In this document: positions 32,204-44,429 of the stretch, in pieces
Numbering within the stretch: the stretch's first letter is position 1
How the letters are laid out: the number at the start of each line of letters is the position of its first letter
Assembly: GCA_034509735.1 (NCBI GenBank)
Contig: JACGWO010000003.1
Location: forward strand, 2,232,001-2,296,000
DNA length: 64,000 nucleotides
Source of the DNA: Sesamum alatum
Lineage: Eukaryota; Streptophyta; Magnoliopsida; Lamiales; Pedaliaceae
Direction of reading: 5' to 3'
Made by a program: the position numbers and the translations under genes
The notes under the pieces: model-generated
Seen by the model: the letters and a program-made list of their open reading frames with translations, nothing else
Database searches by the model: none
What the model was told of the DNA's origin: nothing

Positions 32204-32994
32204 GCCATAGATCCACTGTGGGCTCAGTGGATCACTTAGGAACGGGCTTGTGATCATCCTACAGGGGCGTGCTAGGCTTCTTTTGCATGTGTTTAATGTT
32301 TTAATGCTTTGATGTATGATGTGTTTGGAATGCATCTATTTACATTGAATGTTTAACTTGAGCATGCAAAATACTAATAATGATGAGGTCTCGGTCTTAA
32401 TAAACTATAACTCTCACTTGAATGGTCCAAGTAAATATTAGGCCCAAAATGGAATTCAAATCAAATGGTTTGATTATTCCAAGCGTTCCATCCATAGCAA
32501 TGCAGTGAGGAAGCTACTTTCACCCATTCGTGGTCTCACGAGTCGTGGCACGTTTGGAATGGAAGAAAGTTGCACTGTTGTTGTGAACGAATGGAATATA
32601 CTCCTATTTCCCTGTCTCACGAGTCGTGGGGGGCGATAGTTGAGATATTCATTTGGTTGATGGGTCAAGCCTAACGCTAAGTAACATGATTCGCTTGGAG
32701 TCCTTGGGATCATGTGAAGAGGCGAGACAAAATATCTTGGGGATCTCATTGGATGAGAATGGTATTGGATACCTCCCACAAAGCCTTGCCCATGTGAATC
32801 GTAAAAGTGGGGCATGGAGAATTGCGTTTGTGGACTCCAAGCCCACTAGGAAATGGTTTCCCGAAAACCCCACTTGAGTGTGGTGGGCTTTTTTGAAGAA
32901 ATAGTGGAAGGGGTTAATGACTAAAGACCAAGTCTTAACTTGAACTCAGTATTATAATAATCTACTAAATTCCTGCTTTACATTTTGAATATAG
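32204..32994 (+). other. Element D leader, second part
   Basis: Continues the leader after the solo LTR. The stem-loop at 32524-32557 has CCATTCGTG with CACGTTTGG around CACGAGTCGTG (32537-32547). The second 11-mer is at 32618-32628. It ends AATATAG, an acceptor-like site, at 32994, preceded by TACTAAA. Confidence 0.75.
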
Positions 32995-33860
32995 GTGTCT
33001 AAGAATCCACTCGCTGTAATTCTGGAGACTAACAAATTTGACGGAACAAACTATAACAATTGGCTGCGAAATCTGAGGATTGGCCTCGATTTCGAAAACT
33101 AGGCTTACGTTCTGGATAAGCCTCTTCCTCGGATCTTGCCGGAGGGGTCCTCGTCAGAATAGCGTTTGACTTTCAATGAATGGCAGGAGGACAACCGCAA
33201 GGTCCGCAGCATCATACTAGCATTCATGACTAATGAGATCCAGAAACAGTATGGTCAGCTGGATGATGTCAGCTCGATAATGCTCCACATGAAAGACGTT
33301 TATGCGGTACCAGACCGGCATATTAGATATGCTGCGACGAAGGCATTTTTCGAAGATAAGATGATAGAAGGGTTGTCTGTACACCATCATGGAGTCATGA
33401 TGCTATCCCTAGTGCAGAAGCTCAAAGACCACCCAGCTGATCTTGGTAAAGAGACGTACATCGACGTGATCCTTCAGTCTCTTCCTCCCTCCTTTGACCC
33501 GTTTATCGTTAACTATAACATGAATGGGCTTGAAAAAGACCTTCATGAGTTGTTGAACATGTTGGTCCAATACGAGGCAACGATTGAAAAGTCTGCACCG
33601 TCGGTATTGGTGGGGGAGGCTTCGACCTCAAGAGCGAAAGGCAAAGGGGCCGGACGCTGGAGGAGGAAGAAGGGTAAGACAGAATCAGCCGCTTCAAGCG
33701 CACAGAGCGCTCCTGTTGCCAGCTGGGCATAGGTAAAGGAAAGAGGAAGGCGGTTCGGTAGTCAATGATTGCAAAATATGTTTGCATATATTGTCGTGAA
33801 AAGGGGCATTGGAAGAGGGAGTGTCCTAAACTCCTCTCCAACCATGGTACATTTGATTTG
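32995..33860 (+). pseudogene. gag: Element D gag, start codon lost
   Basis: The normal ATGTCTAAGAA start reads GTGTCTAAGAA at 32995. An in-frame TAG lies near 33101. From 33166 a 188-codon frame keeps the UBN2-like core (NRKVRSIILAFMTNEIQKQY, VPDRHIRYAATKAFF, IDVILQSLPPSFDPF). It ends at 33732 in the basic region through a frameshift. The zinc knuckle CX2CX4HX4C survives out of frame at 33783-33824. Gag is clearly better preserved than pol of the same element. Confidence 0.87.
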
Positions 33861-34099
33861 AGCTTTAACATGATTATTATTCTACTCTTGGGTATTGGAT
33901 ACCAGCTGTAGAGCTCATATCTGCAAATGGTTTGCATGAGATGGAAAGGAGTAGACGGCTAAGACGGAGATGGTTCTGAAGCTAGGCAATGGTTGGGCTA
34001 TTGCCATAGAAGCTATAGGACTAGCAAGGCTTAGCTATTAGTGATCATGTTAGGATACAGTTGATAGGTCACAATTATGTAACCTAGCATGATCAGAAT
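33861..34099 (+). pseudogene. pol: Element D protease region
   Basis: The translation near 33890-33920 reads VLDTSCRAHI, so the catalytic DTG has become DTS. The sequence then decays and stops at the element E insertion within the conserved CCTAGCATGAT segment. Confidence 0.75.
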
Positions 34100-36074
34100 T
34101 GAAAGATTGTGGATCGTCCCGAGAAAATAGCGCGAATGCGGAAGCGCGGTATAAAAATAAAATTGCGAAATTAAAACATGCTTTAATAGAAATTAAAGAA
34201 CACGCTCAAGGGGTGTGCCCTTGAGATTCCCGGGTGTTTGGTGTATCTCATGACATAAATAACATACAATAATCATGGAGGCCATAGGATTGAAAAATAA
34301 AGAGGGACAAAAATCTTAAAACGAGACCTACCTGTTGTCGTTTTCATCTTCAACGGCTACTCGCGTTGTTCCCCATTTTTGCACCAAGACCTCATCCTTG
34401 AGATCCTCCAAATCGCGACACACGATCCACCCACGTATTCTTGCACGTCGTGCTAGCAACGAATAAGTATTATTTTGGATAGATCAACCACGCGTTATGA
34501 ATTAACGGGATCGATCTTTCTTAGTTCAATTGTTCCAAGAACAAAAGAACAAGAAAAATAATATTTTTCTTGGTGAGAGAGAGAGAGGGGCGGACGAGAG
34601 AGGAGAGGAGAGAGTGTGTGTTGTGTGTGTGTTTTCAAGAATCATCATCCTCCAATTGTAGGAGGCTAGGAGTTTATATAGAGGAGGAGTTTAATCCTCT
34701 TCAAACTCCAACTCTAAGAACTCTATTTTGACTAGGATTTTGACCTAGTCAAAGTGCTAGTCAAAGTAGCATTTGACCAAGTCAAACCAATCCTAGCCAT
34801 CCATCTCTCCTTTCCATCTCAACCGTTGATTTTATTTAATGGAATATTTAAAACCTATTTAAATATTCCAAGAGGCCAAATAAATATAAATATTTATTTT
34901 AAGCCCATTAAATAAATTCTCTTAATAAATCTAATTTATTAATTTAATTCCTTTTATCAAATAGAAGGAATTAATTCTCCAAGAAAATAAAGGACCCGAT
35001 TAAATCCAATTTAATCATTCCTATTCTCCAATATTTAATTCTAAATTAAATACTAAATGTGTGTGTGGATAGTGTGTGACTCTTTAGGTTCACCTTTCAG
35101 CTAGACTTGGTCGGATTCCTAGAATCCGTCCGTTACCATGGGTGGCCATCTAGCAATGGTCCATGGCACTAGAGACTAGGTGAAATATTCGGGGATGAAC
35201 ATTTAGGTTCTAACAGTATACTTGTCCTTCTGTCTACGGTCTCACCACTTAGGGTCTAGGGCACGGAAAATGCGGGTACCCATTTTGGACCTAAGTGTCG
35301 GTCTATCCTTACTAAACGCCGCAAGGGAATCCTTCCCTTCTGTTCAGTTACTGTGGCCACAGATTTTAGGGACAAGACACAGAGCATACGTGAGACTCAA
35401 CTGTCAATGCCTTTTGACAGGAGACAGATCCTTTCTTGGAAACTATTGTCACTCTGTATACCAGAGCTGCAATAGTCATGGATTATGACTACTCAAGTGC
35501 TTCTTGGCAATCTCTCGCCATATCTAAGATACAGACCTGATATACAGGTAAACTCAGCAGTTCTTCAAGTCAAAGGACTTGACCTGTACCGTTGGAACCG
35601 GGAATGTACGTCATACCTTGCTCACCATACTCAAGGTCCTCCGTAAGACGGTTCCCGCGAGTCACCTCAGTCAGCTGCTTCCTAGCAGGCTAACCCACTA
35701 ACACTGCTTAGACGACCTTCATCACCCGTCGATGAAACACGACAACAGATGCTCAGTTCAAGTCTCAAAGGGAATCTCGATACCATTTTCGAGATTCCTT
35801 GACTTGGAGATTTCCGAACTGATTCGGCAAGACTGATTTCATGGACCTACCTCCAAGCGTAGTCCCAGTCCCCGAAATAGACTCTTAGTATGTGGGTTTT
35901 GTTTGCGTAGCGAACAGATATGTAAAAAAGCAAGTAGAAGTGAACGCAAACAAAGTAATGCCATATGAATTTCACTTCTTTATTCATAAATGATTTATCA
36001 AAACACACTGAAATTGTCTAGACATAGGTTACATTTTCCAGCAAGGATTGGCTACATGGTCACCTATTCTAACA
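34100..36074 (-). repeat. 3' LTR (family 2) of element E, 1975 bp
   Basis: Plus-strand TGAAAGATTGTGG to ATTCTAACA, directly followed by ATCTCCCACTTGACC, the reverse complement of the polypurine tract. Confidence 0.94.
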
Positions 36075-36085
36075 ATCTCCCACTT
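36075..36085 (-). other. Polypurine tract, element E
   Basis: The minus strand reads AAGTGGGAGAT next to the LTR start. Confidence 0.85.
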
Positions 36086-36090
36086 GACCT

Positions 36091-38715
36091 TTAAAGCCAA
36101 TCGCCCATATGTCTAATCCCCATCTTCTCAAGATGTTGCGTATGAGCGCTCTGCGACATAGGCTTTGTCAACGGATCTGCTGTGTTGTCTGCTGAGTTGA
36201 CTCGGTCCATCCGAACGTCACCTCTTCCTACCATTTCTCTAAGAAGATGGTAGCGTCTAACAATGTGTTTGGGACGGTGATGAGATCTCGGTTCCTTTGC
36301 TTGCGCTATTGCACCATTGTTATCACTGAAGATGACAACAGGCTCGGTGATGCTAGGCACCACACCCAACTCTTGGATATAGTTTCTCATCCAAACCGCT
36401 TCCTTAGCAGCTTCTGAAGCTGCTATGTATTCAGCCTCTGTGGTGGAGTCAGCAGTGGTTGCTTGCTTGGAACTTTCCAAGCCACTACCCCTCCATTGAG
36501 CTTGAATACGTAACCCGATTGAGACTTGGCATCATCGTCATCAGACTGGAAGCTAGCGCCGCTAAAGCCTTCCAGGATCAGCTCTCCAATTCCATAGACT
36601 AAGAGCATTTCCTTAGTCCTCCTTAGGTACTTAAAGATGCCCTTAACAGAATTCCAATGTGCCTCTCCTGCACAGGACTGATATCTGCTTGTCACGCTCA
36701 AAGCGTACGCAATGTCAGGCCTAGTGCAGTGGACTGCATTTTGGATGCTACCTATGGCAGAAGCATAGGGGCTGACTTTCATCCTTTCAAGTTCCTCATC
36801 AGTCTGTGGGGACTGTTTCTTGGACAACTTGATCCCATGCCTCATGGGAAGGAATCCTCGTTTGGAGTTGTCCATTCGATATCTCTTTAGGACTTTCTCC
36901 ATATACAAGTTTTGGGTGAGCCCTAACATCCTTTTAGATCCGTCCCTGACAATCTGTATGCCTAGGATGTAGGAGGCTTCACCCAAGTCCTTCATGGAAA
37001 ACTGATTTGACAACCATGCTTTTGTGTCTCCTAACATTCTTACGTCATTACCAATGAGTAGAATGTCATCCACATAAAGCACTAGGAACACTATTGAGCT
37101 CCCACTGACCTTCTTGTATACACAAGGGTCGGATTCGTTCTTGATGAAGTCATATCTCCGTATTACTTCATCAAAACGAATGTTCCAACTTCGGGAGGCT
37201 TGTTTGAGGCCATAGATGGACTTCTGGAGACGACGGACCTTCAGTTCTTCTCCAGTGACCGTGAAACCCTCCGGTTGATCCACATAGATCTCTTCTTCAA
37301 CAAAACCGTTGAGGAAGGCCGTTTTCACATCCATCTGCCATATCTCATAGTCATACCATGCTGCTATGGCGAGCAGGATCCGAATGGACTTAGCCATGGC
37401 TACTGGCGAGTAGGTATCCTCAAAATTGACCCCGGGTCGTTGAGTGTATCCCTTAGCCACAAGCCTAGCCTTAAAGGTTGTGACTTCTCCATCAACGCCA
37501 AGTTTGCGCTTGTAGACCCACTTACAGCCCACTGGCTTAACACCTTTCGGTGGATCTACAAGTCTCCAGACTTGGTTCTCGTTCATGGAGTCCATTTCGG
37601 TTTTCATGGCCTCAAGCCATTTCCCGGAGTCGATGTCAGACATCGCTTCTCCATATGTCTTAAGATCGTTATCCAAAAGACCAGTCGCACTTAGAAAGCC
37701 ATACCTCACTGGAGGTCTGGACTCTCTAGTAGATCTACGGAGAATGGGAACGTCAGTGGTGACTGTGGGCGCTGACTGTATCGGAGCCGGCGGTTCAGGG
37801 ACCGGGGTTGGCCGTTCCTGAGGCTGTCCTCCATGCCTAACATGTTGGACTCCTCGAGGTTGGTCAGCCCTTCGGGTGTCTATCCTGAATCCTCTAAGTG
37901 AGGGTTCCGCGGCTAGCTCTGATGGCTGGATTCCATCGCTTGATTCCTCAAGGATCAGCTCATCAGGTTGGACATCCTCTGGGAAGCCTTGTTCCAAGAA
38001 TACTGCATTCCTTGAAACAAATACCTTTTGTTCCAAGGGGTCATAAAAGTAATAACCCGCAGTTTCTTTAGGGTATCCAACGACCCTGCATAAGCTAGAC
38101 CTAGATTCTAGTTTATCTCCCACTAACCTCTTGACGTATGCGGGGCTACCCCACACTTTCAAGTAGTTGTAGGATGCAGGCTTGCCGTGCCATATCTCAT
38201 ATGGCGTTTGGGTCAATGCACTAGTAGGCGCCAAATTCAGTAACTTGGCCGCCGTTTCTAGTGCATAGCCCCAAAAGGATAAAGGCAATTTGGTAAAACT
38301 CATCATGAAACGAACCATGTCCAACAGGGTTCGATTCCTCCTTTCAGAGACACCATTCAATTGTGGTGTTTTGGGAGGTGTCCATTCTGATATTATACCA
38401 TGTTCTTTTAGATAATCTAGGAACTCGGTACTAAGGTATTCATCGGCTCGGTCTGACCGTAGGACTTTAATTTTGTAGTAGGTCTGGTTCTCCACTTCAA
38501 GTCTGAATTCTTTAAACCTCTCAAGAGCTTCAGACTTGTACCTCATTAGGTAAACATAACCATACCGTGAATGATCATCGGTAAAGGTTATGAAGTAGGA
38601 GAACCCACCTCGGGCCTGCGTCCTTAGTGGTCCACATAGGTTTGTATGGACCAAGTCCAACAGACCTGTGGCAAGCCTGCTTTGTCCTACAAAGGGCTTC
38701 TTGGTCATTTTTCCT
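36091..38715 (-). pseudogene. pol: Element E pol: integrase, RT, RNase H; long open frame with altered catalytic residues
   Basis: A 761-codon frame runs on the minus strand from 38708 to 36423. Integrase: the first catalytic Asp is replaced, HTDxCGP reading HTNLCGPL (codon at 38642-38640). LRSDRADEY and SERRNRT keep the other two acidic residues. RT: QMDVKTAFLNG and YVDD (37076-37065) are intact. RNase H: YSDA reads FSGA (codon 36560-36558), losing its first catalytic Asp. A frameshift near 36470 passes into the frame 36480-36091 with TEAEYIAASE and SDNNGAIAQAKEP. Upstream it is cut by the insert at 38716-38996. RT could in principle still be made; integration and RNA removal are expected to fail. 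Confidence 0.92.
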
Positions 38716-38996
38716 CTACAATTCTAAACCAGAATTACCGAGCCAGTTCCTCGCTACCACACTATACGCGCTTAGCTTCCCCGTTCGTGCTCCTCACCCG
38801 AGGATCACTCACTCTATCGGCTCTCTCTTTGGGAGAGAAGCACCTTAGTCTCAGCTATGTCCTAGGCCCTCACGCTTTTTAGGCTTTCGGGCCCAGGACT
38901 AGGAATCGACTAAGGCACTTCCCTCCCGTTGCTTAGCTCCGTTCCTGCTTTCTAACTAGGAAATCAGTCACTCCCCTGGCTTTCCGGCTATTCTGC
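38716..38996. other. ~280-bp insert of unknown origin in element E pol
   Basis: All other copies read directly from CESCLKGK into MTKKPF. In E about 280 bp lie between these. The insert is of intermediate GC content, has no long open frame and no poly-A, and contains an imperfect inverted repeat GTCCTAGGCCC / GGGCCCAGGAC near 38857-38900. It matches no other part of the window. Organelle-derived DNA or filler from break repair are possible. Confidence 0.75.
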
Positions 38997-40424
38997 TTAG
39001 ACAAGATTCACAAGTTGGTAGCTCACTCAAGTCCCCTACCTCTAGGTTCTTTGAGTCTGCCAACTTTTTCATCCTATCTTGGGATATGTGACCTAGCCTA
39101 GCGTGCCACAGTCGTGCGTTCCCATTATTATCTAATTTACGTTTGTGTTGAGCGTTAAGAACGAAGTTCGTTTGTTGCAAGATATAGAGCCCGTTATTTA
39201 ATGTACCAAGCAGATGAGCAATTCCACACCTCATCAAATAAAAGCAATTTTTATTAATTCTAAACTCATAACCACTATTGTCCAACAATGGAATGGAAAT
39301 GATGTTTTTAATCATACTAGGTACCAAATAAACTTGCTCTAATTTTATGCTAATGCTATCACTAATCACTAGAGTGGCGGATCTTACTGCTTCTGCCGAG
39401 ATGGCCTTGCCATTCCCAAGCTTTAGGATCATTTCCCCGCTACCCAGTTTTCTGCTTCTTTTCAGCACCTGCAAGTCATTGCAAATGTGAGCTCCATAGC
39501 CGGTATCTAATACCCAAGAGGCAGAATTAGTGACCATGTTAACCTCAATCACAAAAATACCTTGGTTCGAGAAAGAGTTTGGGGCACTCTCTCTTCCAAT
39601 GCCCTTTCTCACGGCAGTTGATACATATGTCATATGCCTTTGACTGTTGCTTGGAGACAACCTTTCCCTTTCCTTTGCCTTTCCCCTCTTTGGCAATGGG
39701 AACACTCTTAGCATTCGTAGCTGCTTTGATGGCCTTTCCCTTCCCTTTCTTCTTTTTCCAACATCCGGCATCCTTGCCTTTTTTGTCTTGGAAGTCGAAG
39801 CACCTCCAAACAGTACTGAAGGCGTGGACTTCTTAGTCGTTGCCTCGTATTGCACCAACATATTAATCAACTCATGAATGCCCTTCTCAAGTGCGTTCAT
39901 GTTATAGTTGACAACAAATTGATCGAAGGAGGGTGGAAGTGACTGAAGGATCACATCTATGTACGTTTCATTATCGAGACCTGCCTTTAGGTCCTCGAGC
40001 TTTTCCACCAGGGTAAGCATTTTAACCCCGTGCTCTTGTATAGAGGATCCTTCTGTCATTTTAGTTCCAATGAATGCCTTGGTCGCGACATACCTAGTAT
40101 GCCGGTCCGGGACTGCATAGCAATCCTTAAGGCGAGCCATAATGGAAGGGACATCGTCTAGCCTTTCATATTGTTCTGATTTTCATTCGTCATTGAAGCA
40201 AGTATGACGCTACGGACCTTCCGGTTATCCTTATGCCAAGTCTCGAACGTCTCACGTTCTTCTGGCGTGGATCCTTCCAGTAAGGTCCTAGGGAGAGGCT
40301 CGTCCATGACGTAGCCTTGGTCTTCATAATCCAGGACTATCCTGAGATTGCGCAACCAGTCGTTGTAATTGGTTCCATTGAATTTGTTTGTCTCAAGAAT
40401 GGTTGAAAGTGGGTTCTTAGACAT
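38997..40424 (-). pseudogene. gag: Element E gag and protease, frameshifted
   Basis: The ATG at 40424-40422 gives MSKNPLSTILETNKFNG and remains open to about 40158, where short losses shift frame. The next frame (from 40140) carries the UBN2-like core. Near 39785 a 1-base change in an A-run moves the ribosome out of frame, and near 39575 it returns, so a 390-codon frame stays open. However, the zinc knuckle CINCREKGHWKREC (39625-39584) is read in the wrong frame and is lost from the product. Protease VLDTGYGAHIC and the HARLGH...CESC finger follow in frame. The frame ends inside the foreign insert. Confidence 0.9.
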
Positions 40425-42525
40425 TTTAAAATCTACATTTTAAAAAACAGTACGTGATCAGCAGAAAATAAAGACGGTGGTTTGACAAAAATAATTAAAT
40501 GCTTGGACTTTAGTCATTTAATCCACCCACTATTTATACGAAAACACGGTACTCTCAAACGTGATTTTCGAGAAATCCTTTCCTAGTGGGCTTGGGATCC
40601 ACAACTATTTTTCCCATACCCCTCTTTTACGATTCGCATGGAAAAGATCCTATGGGAGGTATACCATACCATTCTCGTTCCACGAGATTCCCAAGATTAT
40701 TGCCTCACCCTTTCACATGATCCCAAGGACTCCAAGTGAATCATGCTAATCGGGCGTTAGACCCAACCCAATCGACCGAGCCACAGACCCACTGCTACCC
40801 CCACGACTCGTGAGACAGGTAACAGCAGCCTGTTTTTCGTTCATGACATAGTGCAGCTTCTTTTAAGTACAATAACGTGCCACGACTCATGAGACCATGC
40901 TATTGACCTAAAATAGCTTCCTCACTATGCCATGGATTGGAAGGCATGAACAAACTCCTAGAGTTCATGTTCATTTTGTCTAGGGCCTAATATTTAAACA
41001 TTGGTCCAACCAATGTGAGAGTAGTAAATGACCGAGATCTCATAATATAAAACATCCACATTCATCCATAATGCGTAAGTAAATCCATTCACAGCAGTTA
41101 TATGATAAATAAAGCACCATTCATCCATCATAATAACCACATGCAAAATTAAAGCCTAGCACGCCCCTGTTGGATGATCACGAGCCCGAATCCTATGCGA
41201 TCCACTGAGCCCGCAGTGGATCTATGGTCGATCAAGGGTTGGTCCTATACTATTACATTAATAGTAACCCAATCATCATTCTGATGGGCCTTGGTCTCTT
41301 TTATCTTTCTTCACTTCATGGAAACGCCTTGGAACCTCCAGTTTGGGCTCTCCATGTGGACCTTGCTTCTTCTCCATCAATTACATAAAATAAAACCTCA
41401 CTCCTATTCTACTCTCATTACATATTGAAAAATAGAAACCCCAGCGAAAACCCGGGGGGAGTACATAAGGAGGGAGATAGAAATCCAATCATAATCATCC
41501 ATTATAAAAATAAATAACCAAGTGCGTAACGTGTGAAAATATAGCATAATTGTTGGTAACAATATTTTCTTGAGAAATCCCTTCCTCATTATTTCTAAGT
41601 AAAATATCCCCGGGATTTCAAATCCAATATATTTTACTCCCAAAATAATGTCTTGGAAAGTTAGGCAAAATTGAACCAAAAAACGAATTTTCAGAATTAA
41701 TTAGAAATTAAAAAAAATTGAAAAATAAAATAAAAAATAATACTAGGGTTTAAAACCCTAACAGCACCGGCCGCCGGCCGCCGCCACCGGCAGCAGTCTA
41801 CCGCCGTGCGCGCAGGGCCAGCCTGCCGCCCCTGCCTCGCGCGCACGCTGGCCTGCTGGTCGCCAGCCGCGCACCTGAGCCTGCGCAGTGCGTGTGCAGA
41901 CGCGCACAAGGCACGCCTGCCGGGCTCGCGCGCGCAAACACCTCCGTCTGTGTGCGCGTGCGCCTGGTAGCGCTGCCTGGTGTCCGTCCGCGCGCGGACT
42001 CTGTGCCGCATCCGTTGCGCGCGCGCGCAGACACCCTAGTCTGCGTGCGCGCGCGCGCCTGTGCGCGGCCACCCTGGCCGCGCGACCGGGCGCGCAGACT
42101 GCCTGCATGCTGGCCGTGGCGTGCGCGCGCGGGCTCCTCTGCCCGTCTGCATGCGCGCCAGGCCAGCGTCCTGTTTGAGGCCCGGCCGCACTGCCTGCCT
42201 GGATTGCAGCGCGCGGCCCTGCGCGTCCGGTTGGGCGGTCGCGCGCAGGGTTCCCTTGCCTGCGGGCGTCTGCCCTGCCTGCAGAGCACGGCTGCGCGCG
42301 GCCAGCCTCCGGCTGGTCAGCTGCGGCGTTCCTTCGTTTTTCTATTTAATTTCCACCCCCCGTTTCCCAAGAAAAATAGAAAATACCAAATATGCAAAAA
42401 TCACACGAATTAAAAGCAATAAAACGACATGCTTCAATAATCAAGAAAATCAAGAATTAATTAAAACATGCCAAAACACGTTTCATGCTTAAAACGCACA
42501 TAAAACCCTAGGCCTATACACCGAA
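40425..42525 (-). other. Element E untranslated leader
   Basis: The leader carries the paired 11-mers at 40802-40812 (CACGACTCGTG) and 40881-40891 (one mismatch). Around the first, CTGCT..ACC pairs with GGTAGCAG on the minus strand. The GC island is at 41760-42335. No supported gene; the long frames 41758-42492 are composition artefacts. Confidence 0.78.
41760..42335 (-). repeat. GC-rich island in element E leader, the largest copy
   Basis: About 575 bp of very GC-rich sequence with many GCGCGC runs, sharply flanked by AT-rich DNA on both sides. Confidence 0.72.
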
Positions 42526-42541
42526 CCTGGCTCTGATACCA
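42526..42541 (-). other. Primer-binding site, element E
   Basis: The minus strand reads TGGTATCAGAGCCAGG, the standard initiator Met tRNA complement. The other copies here have CCCGG at the end. Confidence 0.9.
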
Positions 42542-42542
42542 C

Positions 42543-44429
42543 TGAAAGATTGTGAATCGTCCCGGGAAAATAGCGCGAATGCGGAAGCGCAGTATAAAAT
42601 AAAATTGCGGAATTAAAACATGCTTTAATAGAAATTAAAGAACATGCTCAAGGGGTGTGCCCTTGAGATTCCCGGGTGTTCGGTGTATCTCATGACACAA
42701 ACAACATACAATAATCATGGAGGCCATAGGATTGAAAAATAAAGAGGGACAAAAATCTTAAAACGAGACCTACCTGTTGTCGTTTTCATCTTCAACGGCT
42801 ACTCGCGTTGTTCCCCATTTTGCACCAAGACCTCATCCTTGAGATCCTCCAAATCGCGACACACGATCCACCCACGTATTCTTGCACGTCGTGCTAGCAA
42901 CGAATAAGTATTATTTTGGATAGATCAACCACGCGTTATGAATTAACGGGATCGATCTTTCTTAGTTCAATTGTTCCAAGAACAAAAGAACAAGAAAAAT
43001 AATATTTTCTTGGTGAGAGAGAGAGAGAGAGGGGCGGACGAGAGAGGAGAGGAGAGAGTGTGTGTTGTGTGTGTGTTTTCAAGAATCATCATCCTCCAAT
43101 TGTAGGAGGCTAGGAGTTTATATAGAGGAGGAGTTTAATCCTCTTCAAACTCCAACTCTAAGAACTCTATTTTGACTAGGATTTTGACCTAGTCAAAGTG
43201 CTAGTCAAAGTAGCATTTGACCAAGTCAAACCAATCCTAGCCATCCATCTCTCCTTTCCATCTCAACCGTTGATTTTATTTAATGGAATATTTAAAACCT
43301 ATTTAAATATTCCAAGAGGCCAAATAAATATAAATATTTATTTTAAGCCCATTAAATAAATTCTCTTAATAAATCTAATTTATTAATTTAATTCCTTTTA
43401 TCAAATAGAAGGAATTAATTCTCCAAGAAAATAAAGGACCCGATTAAATCCAATTTAATCATTCCTATTCTCCAATATTTAATTCTAAATTAAATACTAA
43501 ATGTGTGTGTGGATAGTGTGTGACTCTTTAGGTTCACCTTTCAGCTAGACTTGGTCGGATTCCTAGAATCCGTCCGTTACCATGGGTGGCCATCTAGCAA
43601 TGGTCCATGGCACTAGAGACTAGGTGAAATATTCGGGATGAACATTTAGGTTCTAACAGTATACTTGTCCTTCTGTCTACGGTCTCACCACTTAGGGTTT
43701 AGGGCACGGAAAATGCGGGTACCCATTTTGGACCTAAGTGTCGGTCTATCCTTACTAAACGCCGCAAGGGAATCCTTCCCTTCTGTTCAGTTACTGTGGC
43801 CACAGATTTTAGGGACAAGACACAGAGCATACGTGAGACTCAACTGTCAATGCCTTTTGACAGGAGACATATCCTTTCTTGGAAACTACTGTCACTCTGT
43901 ATACCAGAGTTGCACTAGACATGGCTTATGACTACTCAAGTGCTTCTTGGCAATCTCTCACCATATCTAAGATACAGACCTGACATACAGGTAAACTCAG
44001 CAGTTCCTCAAGTCAAAGGACTTGACCTGTACCGTTGGAACCGGGAATACACGTCATACCTTGCTGACCATACTCAAGGTCCTCCGTAAGACGGTTCCCG
44101 CGAGTTACCTCAGTTAGCTGCTTCCTAGTAGGCTAACCCACTAACACTGCTTAGACGACCTTCGTCACCCGTCGATGAAACACGACAGCAGATGCTCAGT
44201 GCAAGTCTCAGTCCCAGTCCCAGTCCCCGAAATAGACTCTCAGTCTGTGGGTTTTGTTTGCGTAGCGAACAGATATGTAAAAAAGCAAGTAGAAGTGAAC
44301 GCAAACAAAGTAATGCCATATGAATTTCACTTCTTTATTCATAAATGATTTATCAAAACACACTGAAATTGTCTAGACATAGGTTACATTTTCCTGCTAA
44401 GATTGGCTACATGGTCACCTATTCTAACA
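42543..44429 (-). repeat. 5' LTR (family 2) of element E, 1887 bp
   Basis: Plus-strand TGAAAGATTGTG to ATTCTAACA. A deletion near 44210 joins CAGTGCAAGTCTCA to CCCAGTCCC. The TATA box is at the complement of 43117-43124. Confidence 0.94.

Larger units (their letters stand above)
40433..42773 (-). other. Predicted leader intron of element E
   Basis: Minus strand: donor CAG|GTAGGT with the first base at 42773, a good match to the plant consensus; acceptor AAATGTAG ending at 40433, 8 bases before the gag ATG. CTGAT lies about 35 bases upstream. Confidence 0.47.
34100..44429 (-). mobile_element. Element E: complete-ended Ty1/copia element (family-2 LTRs)
   Basis: Read on the minus strand: 5' LTR 44429-42543, PBS, leader, gag, protease, integrase, RT, RNase H, PPT and 3' LTR 36074-34100. 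The two LTRs differ by about 1-2% by eye plus one deletion of about 90 bp near 44210. Flanks AGAAT (34095) and CAAAT (44430) match only 3 of 5, so the duplication is imperfect. It has the best-preserved coding region here, yet two catalytic residues are replaced and about 280 bp of foreign sequence interrupt pol. Confidence 0.93.

Noticed and set aside
38716..38996. Insert in E considered as a SINE or tRNA-derived element
   Set aside because: No A/B-box pair, poly-A or T tail, or clear target duplication could be seen.
41758..42492. Multiple long frames over the element E GC island
   Set aside because: Same composition artefact, with four or more overlapping frames on both strands.
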